From Pseudomonas sp. BBP2017 (lineage in GTDB: Bacteria; Pseudomonadota; Gammaproteobacteria; Pseudomonadales; Pseudomonadaceae): 64,000 bases of DNA. This document shows positions 1 through 8,143 of this stretch, in pieces (within the stretch, counting starts at the first letter, position 1; each line of letters begins with the position of its first letter). The notes below the pieces were generated by a model. The model did no database searches. It had not been told where the DNA came from and worked only from the letters and a program-made list of their open reading frames with translations. The stretch covers positions 1 through 64,000 of the forward strand of contig NZ_PVZN01000015.1 in NCBI RefSeq assembly GCF_003024385.1, in the 5' to 3' direction. The position numbers and the translations under genes were made by a program.

Positions 1-342
1 CAGAACGCGATGTCCAGGCGAACGCCTGGGCACGCTCAAATTTCAGCGCACGCTACCAAGGCAGCAAAGGATTTGATGCAGGAAGCATCCCAAGCAATCG
101 TGGGAATTTTCGTTTTCTCGCACGATCGGTGACCAGCGACGAGTGAGCTTGCCCCGCGAAGAGGCCTATACCGCCCTCGGCGCTCCCTCAATTGTTGCTA
201 GCAGGTTTGCGCGGTTTTGCTGGATAAATCGATAATTTGTGACGCGCTTGGCAGTGCGCAAATTTTACTATCAGACAAATCTGAAAATTCTGCTGAACGT
301 GCCGACACTCAAGGCAATTACTTTTTCCTGAGGAGTGTCAGC
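1..342. other. Left-edge region without an identified gene
   Basis: No complete gene is visible here. Two forward frames are open from base 1, one to about 131 and one to about 146, so the 3' end of an upstream gene may be present, but neither translation is recognisable. There is a short perfect inverted repeat (CCAGGCG at 14-20, CGCCTGG at 23-29) and half of a REP-like core (GCTTGCCCCGCG near 148-159). The last 120 bases are AT-rich and probably carry the promoter of the fimbrial-like gene that follows. Confidence 0.4.
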
Positions 343-717
343 ATGAGTGGCAAGTTGCAGGTAGCCAGTGTGGTCATGCTTCTCAGCCTTTGTGCCGTGT
401 GCCAGGCTGCAACCCCGATGGCTCAGGGGACGATCAGATTTACCGGGAGCATCGTTGAGTCATCCTGCAAGACATCGTTCCAGCCAATCGGTTGGCGAAT
501 GGACGACTGCCCCGCACTGGCTCGGAACACTGCTATCGATGTGCGTCGGATAGATCAACAGGCTTCAGTCAGTGCCCTGGATAGCACTTCAGTAAAGGTC
601 AAGCTGGTGGCCGAGAATGTCCAGGGCCGTTATTACGATCAACACTATGCGCTGGTCGATCACGCAGGCAAACCGGTTACCAGCGGAAAATACCTGATTA
701 CCCTTACCTCGCCGTAA
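343..717 (+). CDS. Type 1 fimbrial-like (FimA-fold) secreted protein
   Basis: The product is a 124-residue protein with a Sec signal peptide (hydrophobic stretch VVMLLSLCAVCQA, probable cleavage near residue 22). The mature part begins with the GTIRFTGSIVESSC motif of the first beta strand of chaperone-usher pilins. A second cysteine about 15 residues later could form the usual pilin disulfide. The ATG at 343 was chosen because GAGGAG lies just upstream. The frame is open further upstream (from 217) but that part does not look like a signal peptide. No chaperone or usher gene is in the window, so it is either an orphan pilin-like protein or part of a locus to the left. Function beyond the fold is inferred. 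Confidence 0.7.
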   Translation: MSGKLQVASVVMLLSLCAVCQAATPMAQGTIRFTGSIVESSCKTSFQPIGWRMDDCPALARNTAIDVRRIDQQASVSALDSTSVKVKLVAENVQGRYYDQHYALVDHAGKPVTSGKYLITLTSP

Positions 718-735
718 CCTATCTGAAGCTTGACC

Positions 736-948
736 CTACAGGTCTGGTGTCGTTTTCCTGATCGCCGTTGGCCAATAATCGAGTGAAGAGTGGTTCTTCT
801 CTACTCGATTGATCTGGATGGTGTCCGCAGAATGCAGTGCTGCCATCTTTGCCTGGACGTGATATCCGCGTAGCAGGCCCTTTGGGAAGGTAGCAGTGAG
901 ATCTGTTAATATGCCCGGCTTCAACATCAGATCAGCGTATTGACTCAT
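736..948 (-). CDS. Small hypothetical protein (70 aa)
   Basis: This reverse-strand frame has no competing gene on the other strand. Its composition looks protein-like (for example KPGILTDLTATFPKGLLRGY followed by a basic, polar C-terminal half), with no signal peptide or membrane segment. The ATG lacks a clear Shine-Dalgarno sequence, which lowers confidence. It lies convergent to the fimbrial-like gene and divergent from the AGCS transporter gene. I do not recognise the family. Confidence 0.4.
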   Translation of the reverse strand: MSQYADLMLKPGILTDLTATFPKGLLRGYHVQAKMAALHSADTIQINRVEKNHSSLDYWPTAIRKTTPDL

Positions 949-1150
949 GCATGCTGGTCAAATCGAGCCCTTGCGCTCGACATCATTCATCACCCAAGCG
1001 GTGGTGCCGAAGTGATTACTGAAGCAGTGGGCATTCCCATTGTTCCAGACCATTCATATTGAAAAAGGCACGGGGCGTCCTCTGGCGCCGGTTGCTTTAC
1101 AGACTGAGCAGGGCGCTTTACCGGCCTTGCACTTTATTTGGGAACAGACA

Positions 1151-2590
1151 ATGACAGCCGTGATCAACGCACTGAATACCTTTTTCTGGGGGTATGTCCT
1201 GATCTATGGCCTGCTGGCTGCAGGTATCTACTTCACTGTCCGCTTGGGCTTTATCCAGTTTCGCCATTTGCCCGAGTTCTTCCGCTCGGTGCTGCGTGCA
1301 CCGGCGAACGATCCAGGTGGCATCACGCCGTTTCAGGCGTTGTGCACCAGCCTGGCCTCGCGGGTCGGTACCGGAAACCTTGCTGGCGTGGCTGTGGCCA
1401 TTACCCTCGGTGGGCCGGGCGCAGTGTTCTGGATGTGGGTGGTAGCCTCGCTGGGTATGGCGACGGCCTACGCGGAAAGCACCCTGGCGCAGCTGTACAA
1501 AGTCCGTAACAGCAACGGTGAGTATCGCGGTGGTCCAGCGTTCTATATCGCCAAGGGTTTGAATGCACCTTGGGCGGCAGCGATTTTTTCGGTCTGCCTG
1601 ATTATCGCTTTTGGCTTGGTATTCGGTGCCGTGCAGGCCAACTCCATTGCCGATGCAACGCTAGGCGCCTTTGGTGTGCCCAAGCTGACCACGGGTGTGG
1701 TGGTGGCCGTGCTGGCCGGGCTGGTGATTTTCGGCGGCATCAAGAAAATCGCGCGCATTGCCGAATGGGTCGTACCGTTCATGGCCGGTGCTTACCTGCT
1801 GGTGGCGGTCTATGTGATCGTGACCAATCTGGATGAAGTACCGGGCGTGCTGATGCTGATCGTCAAGAGCGCCTTCGGCATCGAGTCGGCGGTCGGCGGT
1901 GTGGCCGGGGCCTTGCTCAATGGCGTCAAGCGCGGTCTGTTCTCCAACGAAGCAGGTATGGGCTCGGCGCCGAACATTGCTGCGGTGGCGACCCCCAATC
2001 CTCACCATCCCTCTTCGCAAGGCTTTGTGCAGGCCCTGGGCGTGTTCATCGATACGTTGCTGATCTGTACCGCCACCGCCATCATGATCCTGCTGTCCGG
2101 TGTGGTGCCTGGCCCTGACATGACCGGTACCCCGCTGACCCAGGCGGCGATGAACGAGCACATCGGTTGGGCCGGGCAGTACTTCATTGCCATTGCGATC
2201 TTCTTCTTTGCCTTCACCTCAATCATCGGCAACTACACCTATGCCGAAAACGCCATGGTGTATCTGAAGCTGAACACCCGCCTGGGCTTGACCGTGCTGC
2301 GCACAGCGGCACTGTTGATGGTGGTCTGGGGCGCCTATGAAAGCGTTGCTACGGTGTTTGACGCCGCCGATGCGGCGATGGGCCTGATGGCGACCATCAA
2401 CCTGATCGCGATCTGCTTGCTGTCCGGTGTGGTGGTCAAGCTGACCCGCGACTACTTCGCGCAGAAAGCTGTGGGCACGCCGGAATTCAACGCCAAGGAT
2501 TATCCAGAGTTGGCGGGCAAGATCGATGCAGAGATCTGGGGGGCGGCAGCTAGCACCGAGCAACCGCTTGACGCGTTGAAGGAGCGGTAA
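1151..2590 (+). CDS. AGCS-family sodium:amino-acid symporter
   Basis: This is a 479-residue inner-membrane protein with about ten hydrophobic segments. It carries the family signature at residues 71-90 (RVGTGNLAGVAVAITLGGPG), followed by YAESTLAQLYK and RGGPAFYI. AGCS proteins (AlsT/DagA type) bring in alanine, glycine or related amino acids with Na+. The substrate cannot be fixed from sequence. The frame stays open back to 1040, but the ATG at 1151 places the first membrane helix in the usual position and has GGGAAC upstream, so the longer form is not preferred. It is a single-gene unit followed by REP sequences. The family assignment is firm. Confidence 0.93.
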   Translation: MTAVINALNTFFWGYVLIYGLLAAGIYFTVRLGFIQFRHLPEFFRSVLRAPANDPGGITPFQALCTSLASRVGTGNLAGVAVAITLGGPGAVFWMWVVASLGMATAYAESTLAQLYKVRNSNGEYRGGPAFYIAKGLNAPWAAAIFSVCLIIAFGLVFGAVQANSIADATLGAFGVPKLTTGVVVAVLAGLVIFGGIKKIARIAEWVVPFMAGAYLLVAVYVIVTNLDEVPGVLMLIVKSAFGIESAVGGVAGALLNGVKRGLFSNEAGMGSAPNIAAVATPNPHHPSSQGFVQALGVFIDTLLICTATAIMILLSGVVPGPDMTGTPLTQAAMNEHIGWAGQYFIAIAIFFFAFTSIIGNYTYAENAMVYLKLNTRLGLTVLRTAALLMVVWGAYESVATVFDAADAAMGLMATINLIAICLLSGVVVKLTRDYFAQKAVGTPEFNAKDYPELAGKIDAEIWGAAASTEQPLDALKER

Positions 2591-2600
2591 TACTTGTTAT

Positions 2601-2702
2601 TGCAGGGCAAACCCGCCCCCCCACAGGTTTGACACTGCGGGAGCGGGTTGGCCCCGCGATGCGACTGTCCTGAAACAGCTCAATCGCAGGGCAAGCCCGC
2701 CC
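2601..2702. repeat. REP cluster (three units)
   Basis: Three copies of the local REP core lie between the AGCS gene and ydcH: a degenerate unit at 2601-2622, an inverted unit at 2639-2659 (GAGCGGGTTGGCCCCGCGA), and a third at 2682-2702. Opposed units can fold into hairpins and may act as a bidirectional terminator between these convergent genes. Confidence 0.75.
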
Positions 2703-2732
2703 AAGGTGGTTTCTGGGCATTCCGCGGGGGCC

Positions 2733-2960
2733 TTACGGCTTCACGTGGGCGACGATTTCGTCCTTGATCAACAGGCGTTTTTTTCGTAGTTGGGTGATCT
2801 GCTCATCGGAGGCACTGTTTGATTCTGCCTTGACCACTTCGGCATCGATGGCGTTGTACTTATCGTGCAGCTCGCTGAGTCGTGAGTCGGCTTTTTTCTT
2901 GGCGTCGAACGCGTCCTTGGTCATGTTCAGGTCTGCGAGTAGATCGTGCTTTACCGGCAT
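2733..2960 (-). CDS. YdcH-family (DUF465) protein
   Basis: This 75-residue, highly charged helical protein matches the YdcH/DUF465 pattern: an N-terminal HDLLADLNMTKDAF segment, a central predicted coiled coil, and a basic QLRKKRLLIKDEI stretch near the C-terminus. The ATG at 2960 is preceded by GGAGAGGTGAAGAA, a strong ribosome site. A longer open frame upstream lacks one. The family is widespread in proteobacteria and its cellular role is not established. The gene is monocistronic, and its start faces the CHMI-family gene across about 115 bases that must hold both promoters. Confidence 0.88.
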   Translation of the reverse strand: MPVKHDLLADLNMTKDAFDAKKKADSRLSELHDKYNAIDAEVVKAESNSASDEQITQLRKKRLLIKDEIVAHVKP

Positions 2961-3076
2961 TTCTTCACCTCTCCAGGGGTTTGGGGTGGAAGTCATGAAC
3001 TATGAGGATAGTCGGGTTTGTCAGACTCCGTGGTTGAGGTAGTCTGATGCAACATATCTGAATCCAGGGCCCTGCA

Positions 3077-3442
3077 ATGCCTCATCTCCATGTGGAATAC
3101 AGTGAAAATCTGCCTGAACTGGACGTCGACCATCTGCTGTTGCGTCTGAACCATACGCTGGTCGGCAGCGGCCAGTTTGACGATGAACTGGACATCAAGA
3201 GCCGTGCCGTGGCCCTGGCCAGTTTCCGGGTGGGCACAGCCCTGCAGGAGCGCGCGTTCGCCCATATCAAGCTGGCGATTCTCAGCGGCCGGTCGCCAGA
3301 GGTGAAGCGGCAATTATCAGCAAGCCTGCTGGAGGTGCTCAAAGAAGCGATTCCGGGCACGCCAGGCGTTGACATCCAACTGTGCGTCGAAGTACTCGAT
3401 ATAGATCGTGACGCTTATTCAAAATTGCACTTGCCCGCTTAG
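3077..3442 (+). CDS. 5-carboxymethyl-2-hydroxymuconate isomerase family protein
   Basis: The product is 121 residues and begins with the tautomerase-superfamily start MPHLHVEYS, so Pro2 would be the N-terminal catalytic base after Met removal. CHMI converts 5-carboxymethyl-2-hydroxymuconate in homoprotocatechuate degradation. No other hpa genes are nearby, so this orphan copy may have another substrate. The internal pattern (SGQFDDELDIKSRA, then RVGTALQERAFAHIKLAILSGR) and the length agree with the family. The gene is well packed between ydcH and a decayed eptA fragment. Confidence 0.85.
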   Translation: MPHLHVEYSENLPELDVDHLLLRLNHTLVGSGQFDDELDIKSRAVALASFRVGTALQERAFAHIKLAILSGRSPEVKRQLSASLLEVLKEAIPGTPGVDIQLCVEVLDIDRDAYSKLHLPA

Positions 3443-3483
3443 TGGCTGAGCGTAATGAATGGGCAACGCGTTGAACCAGTGCA

Positions 3484-3700
3484 GCGAATAAAGCATCGTC
3501 AATGCCTATGTCAACACCCTGGTTCTCCGACAGCTATCGCCAGGATTTCGCCGTCGATACCGACTTTCTGAACAAGGCACGCAATGAGCCGTTGAGTCAG
3601 GACAACCTGTTTCACTCCATGTTCGGCCTGTTGCAGGTGCGCACCAGCGTCTACGATCAACAACTGGGTCTGTTTGCCAGTTGCCGACCGACGCTGTGGG
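3484..3700 (+). pseudogene. Remnant (3' end) of a phosphoethanolamine transferase, EptA type
   Basis: The forward frame around 3484-3687 encodes only the last ~65 residues of an EptA-like enzyme. The PWFSDSYRQDFAVD, SQDNLFHS, TSVY and final FASCR segments align with the C-terminus of E. coli EptA as I recall it (WFSPDYARQ, SHDNLF, SVYQ, CR). The membrane domain and most of the sulfatase-fold catalytic domain are absent, and an in-frame TGA lies at 3472. The reading frame runs straight into a REP unit at 3712. An ATG at 3502 exists, but a functional product is implausible. The family match rests on recalled sequence. Confidence 0.65.
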
Positions 3701-3711
3701 AGCAACTGTCT

Positions 3712-3783
3712 TGTAGGAGCCGACGTTGCCGGCGATGGGGCGCGCTCAGCCAGATCGCATCGCGGGGCGAGCCCGCTCCCACA
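3712..3783. repeat. REP pair
   Basis: Two different REP-like units lie here: TGTAGGAGCCGACGTTGCC at 3712 onward, and an ATCGCGGGGCGAGCCCGCTC-type unit at 3759-3783. They abut the eptA remnant and precede the rnd promoter region, where a TATACT -10-like box lies at 3815-3820. Confidence 0.75.
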
Positions 3784-3847
3784 GAGCGGTTTCCCGGCAG
3801 TGGCCTGCGGCGTATATACTGCGCGCCATTGTTTGTGGGAGAGCCTT

Positions 3848-4981
3848 GTGGCCATCGAAATACACTGGATTTGCGACGACCGCAGCCTGGCTGAGCACTG
3901 CCTGCAATGGCGCCAGCTGCCCTTCGTGGCCGTCGACACCGAGTTCATGCGGGTTGATACCTTTTATCCGATTGCCGGGTTGATCCAGGTTGGCGACGGC
4001 GCGCGTGCCTACTTGATCGATCCCTTGCGGATCGGCAACTGGCAGCCGCTGGCCGAACTGCTCGACGACACCCAGGTGATCAAGGTTCTGCACGCCTGCA
4101 GCGAAGATCTTGAAGTGCTGTCACGTCTGACAGGCAGCCTGCCGACGCCGCTGTTCGATACCCAGTTGGCCGCAGGCTACCTGAACCTCGGTTTCTCCAT
4201 GGGTTATTCGCGTCTGGTACAGGAGGTCCTCGGGATCGAGCTGCCCAAGGGCGAGACCCGTTCCGACTGGCTGCAACGCCCGCTGTCGGAGACCCAGGTC
4301 AGTTACGCCGCCGAAGATGCGGTACACCTGGCAGAGCTCTACGAGCGTCTGCGTCCGCAACTGTCCGACGAGAAACATGCCTGGGTGCTGGAAGATGGTG
4401 CCGAGCTGGTCTCCCAGCTGCGCCGGGAAACCGATCCCAACGAGCTGTACCGCGACGCCAAGCTGGCCTGGAAACTGTCCCGGGCGCAATTGGCGGTGCT
4501 GCGTGAATTGTGCGCCTGGCGCGAGCGTGAAGCCCGTGCCCGCGACCTGCCACGCAACCGTATCCTGCGCGAAAATGCCCTGTGGCCGATGGCCAAAACC
4601 CAGCCTGACTCGTTGTCGGCGCTGGCGAAGATCGAGGACATGCATCCGCGCACCATTCGTCAGGATGGTGAGTTTTTGCTCGACCTGATCAAGCAAGCGG
4701 CCAACGTGCCGCCATCGCAATGGCCACCGGCTGTTCCCGAGCCGCTACCGATCGAAGCCTCGGCGTTGCTCAAGCAACTGCGCACCATCGGCCAGGCCGA
4801 GGCCGAGCGCCTGAACATTGCCCCGGAGCTGATGTTGCGCAAGAAACTCCTCGAGTTGCTGCTCAAGAGCGGCTACCCCGCCGGACCTTATCAACTTCCC
4901 GATGCGTTGCGCGGCTGGCGCCGTGAGCGTATGGGGCAAGCGCTGCTCGACTGCCTGGCCAGCGCTGGAGAACCGCAATGA
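3848..4981 (+). CDS. rnd: Ribonuclease D
   Basis: The 377-residue product is a 3'-5' exoribonuclease for tRNA 3' maturation and stable-RNA turnover. The DEDD exonuclease domain is at the N-terminus: Asp30 and Glu32 in VAVDTEFMR (motif I), then LHACSEDLEVL (motif II) and the YAAEDAVHL motif III. An HRDC domain follows after about residue 210 (AQLAVLRELCAWREREARA). The start is GTG at 3848, preceded by GGGAGAG. An upstream in-frame extension would cross the REP pair and is rejected. The stop overlaps the ycgL start (ATGA), so the two are co-translated. Length and motifs are those of a complete enzyme. Confidence 0.95.
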   Translation: MAIEIHWICDDRSLAEHCLQWRQLPFVAVDTEFMRVDTFYPIAGLIQVGDGARAYLIDPLRIGNWQPLAELLDDTQVIKVLHACSEDLEVLSRLTGSLPTPLFDTQLAAGYLNLGFSMGYSRLVQEVLGIELPKGETRSDWLQRPLSETQVSYAAEDAVHLAELYERLRPQLSDEKHAWVLEDGAELVSQLRRETDPNELYRDAKLAWKLSRAQLAVLRELCAWREREARARDLPRNRILRENALWPMAKTQPDSLSALAKIEDMHPRTIRQDGEFLLDLIKQAANVPPSQWPPAVPEPLPIEASALLKQLRTIGQAEAERLNIAPELMLRKKLLELLLKSGYPAGPYQLPDALRGWRRERMGQALLDCLASAGEPQ

Positions 4982-5271
4982 AACGCATCTGCTCGATCTA
5001 CAAGAGCCCACGCAAGAACGAAATGTACCTTTACGTGCTCAAGGCTGATGGTCTGGAGCGCGTGCCAGAGGCCCTGCTGCCGTTTTTTGGCAAGCCGGTG
5101 CATGCCTTTGACCTGGTCCTCACCCCGGAGCGCCAGTTGGCCCGCGAAGATATCGCCAAGGTCCTGGAGAACCTCGAACAGCAGGGTTACTACCTGCAGA
5201 TGCCACCGGCCGAGGACGAGTATATCGAGCACCTGCCCGAAGAACTGTTGCGTCGTAACGACCCGGTCTGA
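4978..5271 (+). CDS. YcgL domain protein
   Basis: This 97-residue protein matches the YcgL family: an N-terminal KRICSIYKSPRKNEMYLYV segment, then the PFFGKPVHAFDLVLTPERQLA core. It starts inside the rnd stop codon with a 4-base overlap, an arrangement common in gamma-proteobacteria that suggests a link to RNA processing. The biochemical role is unproven. It is followed by a terminator-like hairpin at 5294-5317. Confidence 0.92.
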   Translation: MKRICSIYKSPRKNEMYLYVLKADGLERVPEALLPFFGKPVHAFDLVLTPERQLAREDIAKVLENLEQQGYYLQMPPAEDEYIEHLPEELLRRNDPV

Positions 5272-5293
5272 GCCCGGCCTGCCTGCTGTGATA

Positions 5294-5330
5294 CCGCCAG
5301 GGCCCAAGGCCTGGCGGCCTTCGTTGTTTC
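5294..5330 (+). terminator. Terminator-like hairpin after rnd-ycgL
   Basis: Perfect 8-bp stem: CCGCCAGG at 5294-5301 pairs with CCTGGCGG at 5310-5317, followed by a T-rich stretch CCTTCGTTGTTT. It lies between ycgL and the dehydrogenase gene. Confidence 0.6.
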
Positions 5331-5349
5331 TGCCAAGGTTGTAAAAAAC

Positions 5350-6282
5350 ATGCGTGTTTTGATCGCTGAACAGGATCATGCCCTCTACGCCCGCCTGCTG
5401 CGCGAGGCCGATCCGGACCTTGAGGTCCTGACCAGTGGCGATTCGGCCGAACTGGCCGATCAGGCTGCTCAATGTCCAGTGTGGCTGGGGCAACCGGACC
5501 TGCTGGCGACCTTGTTACGCCAGGGGCACCAGCCCCAATGGCTGCAGTCAACCTGGGCCGGGATCACTCCATTGCTGGCCGACGGTTTACAGCGCGACTA
5601 TCGCCTCACCCGGGCGGTCGGCATCTTCGGCCAGGTCATGGCCGAGTATGTCCTGACCTACATGCTCGGTCATGAGCGGGAAGTGTTGGCGCGTCTGGTC
5701 AGCCAGGTCGAGCGCAAGTGGGACGACCGGCCCGGACGCAGCCTGGACGGCCGCCGGGTGTTGATCGTCGGCACCGGTGATATCGGCCAGCGCGTTGCCG
5801 AGTTTCTGCTGCCCTTTGGCGTCAAACTCTACGGTATCGCCAGCCAGGCCCGTGAGCAGGCGCCCTTTATCGAAGTGGCCGCGATGAGCGAACTGGGACG
5901 GCTGGTAGGGGAGGTCGACTATGTCGTCAACCTGTTGCCGGACACCCCGGCGACCCATGACCTTTACGATGCCGCGCTGTTTGCCCGCTTCAACCCCGAG
6001 GCGTTGTTCATCAACGCCGGGCGTGGCGTCGCGGTGGTTGACGGTGATCTGGTCGAGGCGCTGAAACTGGGGCATCTGGCGGGGGCAGTGATTGATGTCT
6101 GCCGTCAGGAACCTTTGCCGGCTCGTCACCCGTTCTGGACTGCCTGGGGTCTGCTGTTGACCGGTCACAGCTCGGCGCCGACCTCGCCGACGGCGATGGT
6201 ACGTCTGTTTGTCGAGAATCTGCGGGCGTATCAGGCGGGTGAAGCGTTGCGTGGCGAAGTGGATTTCCAGCGCGGCTATTGA
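5350..6282 (+). CDS. D-2-hydroxyacid dehydrogenase (GhrA-like)
   Basis: The 310-residue protein belongs to the NAD(P)-dependent D-isomer-specific 2-hydroxyacid dehydrogenases. It has the Rossmann motif GTGDIG at residues 141-146 and the later INAGRGVAVVDGDLVEAL segment with the catalytic region. DVCRQEPLPARHPFW and the catalytic His in TGHSSAPTSP complete the site. Such enzymes reduce glyoxylate, hydroxypyruvate or related ketoacids in the cytoplasm. The exact substrate is not evident. It lies downstream of rnd-ycgL but beyond a terminator-like hairpin, so it probably has its own promoter. Confidence 0.9.
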   Translation: MRVLIAEQDHALYARLLREADPDLEVLTSGDSAELADQAAQCPVWLGQPDLLATLLRQGHQPQWLQSTWAGITPLLADGLQRDYRLTRAVGIFGQVMAEYVLTYMLGHEREVLARLVSQVERKWDDRPGRSLDGRRVLIVGTGDIGQRVAEFLLPFGVKLYGIASQAREQAPFIEVAAMSELGRLVGEVDYVVNLLPDTPATHDLYDAALFARFNPEALFINAGRGVAVVDGDLVEALKLGHLAGAVIDVCRQEPLPARHPFWTAWGLLLTGHSSAPTSPTAMVRLFVENLRAYQAGEALRGEVDFQRGY

Positions 6283-6416
6283 ATCAGCGCCTGGCCGAAA
6301 CCGGCCACGCCATGGGTGAGGCAGCCCTGACCAGCGGTCTGGCAATGGCGCAAGACTCGCCCTAGACTGGCGCGGCCGCATTTGCGGCGCCTCTTTTGAA
6401 ACAGGACACCCGTTAC

Positions 6417-6866
6417 ATGATTGCCAGCGCCGATGCCTTCTGGAAGCGTAAAACCCTCGAACAGCTCGACCGTCAGGAATGGGAGTCGCTGTGTGACGGC
6501 TGTGGCCTGTGCTGCCTGCAAAAACTCGAAGACGAAGACGACAACAGCGTTTATTACACGCGTATCGCCTGCAAGCTGCTGGATCTCAAGACCTGTCAGT
6601 GCAGCGACTACCCCAACCGGCTCAAGCAGGTGCCCGATTGTATTCAGCTGACGCCGGGCAAGGCCGACCAGTTCAAATGGCTGCCGACCACCTGCGGTTA
6701 TCGCCTGATCAGCGAAGGCAAGGACCTGCCGAGCTGGCACCACCTGGTGTGTGGTGATCGTCAGCAGGTGCACAAACAGCGTATTTCCCAGTCCGGGCGC
6801 ATGTTGAGCGAGAACAGCGTGGATGAGGATAACTGGGAAGATTATCTGATTTTCCGCGCTGGCTGA
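6417..6866 (+). CDS. YcgN-family (UPF0260) cysteine-cluster protein
   Basis: The 149-residue protein has the family's cysteine-rich metal-binding pattern: CDGCGLCC near residue 27, then a cysteine-bearing TRIACKLLDLKTCQCSDYPNR segment and later CGYR and CGDR. Such CxxCxxCC clusters are expected to bind zinc or an iron-sulfur centre; the role is unknown. I chose ATG 6417, which has AGGA upstream, over the in-frame TTG at 6396. It follows the dehydrogenase gene at about 130 bp and precedes the M61-like secreted protein. Confidence 0.9.
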   Translation: MIASADAFWKRKTLEQLDRQEWESLCDGCGLCCLQKLEDEDDNSVYYTRIACKLLDLKTCQCSDYPNRLKQVPDCIQLTPGKADQFKWLPTTCGYRLISEGKDLPSWHHLVCGDRQQVHKQRISQSGRMLSENSVDEDNWEDYLIFRAG

Positions 6867-6916
6867 GCCGTCGAAGCTTGCCGGTTATCGCGTCAGGGGG
6901 AGCAAGGAGTTTCTGT

Positions 6917-8137
6917 ATGCGTGTGCGTTGCCATTGGCTGTTGGCCCTGGCTCTGTTGGCCAGTTCGCCGGCCTGGGCGAAGAAGGTCAATCTGGATTAT
7001 CACGTCCGTTTTATTGCGCAAAGTGAACAGGCCGAGGTGCGTTTGACCCTGGCCGAAGGTGCGGCCGTGCGCAGCCTGGATTTCGACCTGGGCAAGGCGG
7101 GTGCCTATAGTGACTTCAAGGCTGATGGCCAGTGGCAACTGCAACGCGACGGCCTGCGCGGACGTTGGCAGCCAGCACCGGGCAAGAGCCAGCTGACTTA
7201 CCGCGTGCGCCTGGCGCAGCGCCAGGGCAACGGTAGCTTTGAAACCCGGGTGACACCTGACTGGGCGCTGTTTCGCGGCGACGATCTGGTTCCCCCAGCG
7301 CGCCTGGATCAGCAAGATGGCACCGAGCTGGTGGCACGCCTGAGTTTTGAACTGCCCAGTGGCTGGAAGAGCGTCGAGACGCCCTGGCCACGTATCGGCA
7401 AGCAGCGTTTTCGCATCGACAACGTCTCGCGCCTGTTCGACCGTCCCACTGGCTGGATGATCGCCGGGACCATCGGCACCCGGCGTGCGCGTCTGGGCGA
7501 AACCGAAGTCAGCGTTGCCGCGCCTCAGGGCCAAGGCATGCGCCGGCTGGATAACCTGACCCTGTTGACCTTCGGCTGGCCGCAGCTGCAGGCGGTGTTC
7601 CCGCGCAATCCGCCGAAACTGCTGCTGGTCGGCGCCCGGGATCAGCTCTGGCGCGGCACGCGGGCCGCTCACAATTCGATTTACCTGCACAGTAGTCGGC
7701 CGCTGGTCAGCGAAAATGGCTCAAGCCCCTTGCTGCGCGAACTGGTGCATGTGTTTGCGCAGATCAATGATCGCCAGGCCAGCGACTGGATTGCTGAAAG
7801 CATCAATGAGTATTACGCCATTGAGCTGCTGCGCCGTGCTGGCGGTATCACCGAGGAGCGTTACCAGGCCCTGCAAACCGGACTTGAGCATCGTGGCGCC
7901 AAGGTCAGCAGCTTGCGCGGCGAGCAGGCTGACAGCGCAGTCACCGCACGCGGTGTCCTGCTGTTGCAGGCGCTGGACCGGGAAATCCGCCTGCACACCC
8001 ACAACCAGCGTTCGCTGGACGATGTCACTCGCGCGCTGATGCGCCTGAACAGTGTCAGCACTCAAGAGTTTATCCAGCTCAGTGAAAGCGTGCTGGGCCG
8101 CGAATCCGAAGTGCTGTCGAGCAAGCTGCTGCGCTAG
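6917..8137 (+). CDS. Secreted M61-like peptidase-fold protein with altered zinc motif
   Basis: The 406-residue product starts with a signal peptide (LLALALLASSPAWA) and is therefore periplasmic or exported. The middle and C-terminal parts resemble the M61/M1 metallopeptidase layout: SPLLRELVHVFAQ followed by DWIAESINEYYAIELLRRAG. In active enzymes the first motif is HExxH and the second supplies a third zinc ligand, Glu. Here the HExxH position reads Arg274-Glu275-x-x-His278, while Glu294 is present. The loss of the first histidine suggests a non-catalytic or differently metallated protein. ATG 6917 is preceded by AAGGAG. The family call is from motif pattern only. Confidence 0.7.
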   Translation: MRVRCHWLLALALLASSPAWAKKVNLDYHVRFIAQSEQAEVRLTLAEGAAVRSLDFDLGKAGAYSDFKADGQWQLQRDGLRGRWQPAPGKSQLTYRVRLAQRQGNGSFETRVTPDWALFRGDDLVPPARLDQQDGTELVARLSFELPSGWKSVETPWPRIGKQRFRIDNVSRLFDRPTGWMIAGTIGTRRARLGETEVSVAAPQGQGMRRLDNLTLLTFGWPQLQAVFPRNPPKLLLVGARDQLWRGTRAAHNSIYLHSSRPLVSENGSSPLLRELVHVFAQINDRQASDWIAESINEYYAIELLRRAGGITEERYQALQTGLEHRGAKVSSLRGEQADSAVTARGVLLLQALDREIRLHTHNQRSLDDVTRALMRLNSVSTQEFIQLSESVLGRESEVLSSKLLR

Positions 8138-8143
8138 TCCGGG

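Noticed and set aside
1040..1150. N-terminal extension of the AGCS symporter or a riboswitch in the same stretch
   Set aside because: The extension precedes the normal first helix and lacks a ribosome site. CTCTGG-like words recalled the glycine riboswitch, but the conserved core could not be found.
3502..3894. 130-codon ORF as a functional gene
   Set aside because: Only the first ~62 codons resemble EptA; the rest is REP and rnd leader sequence read in the wrong frame.
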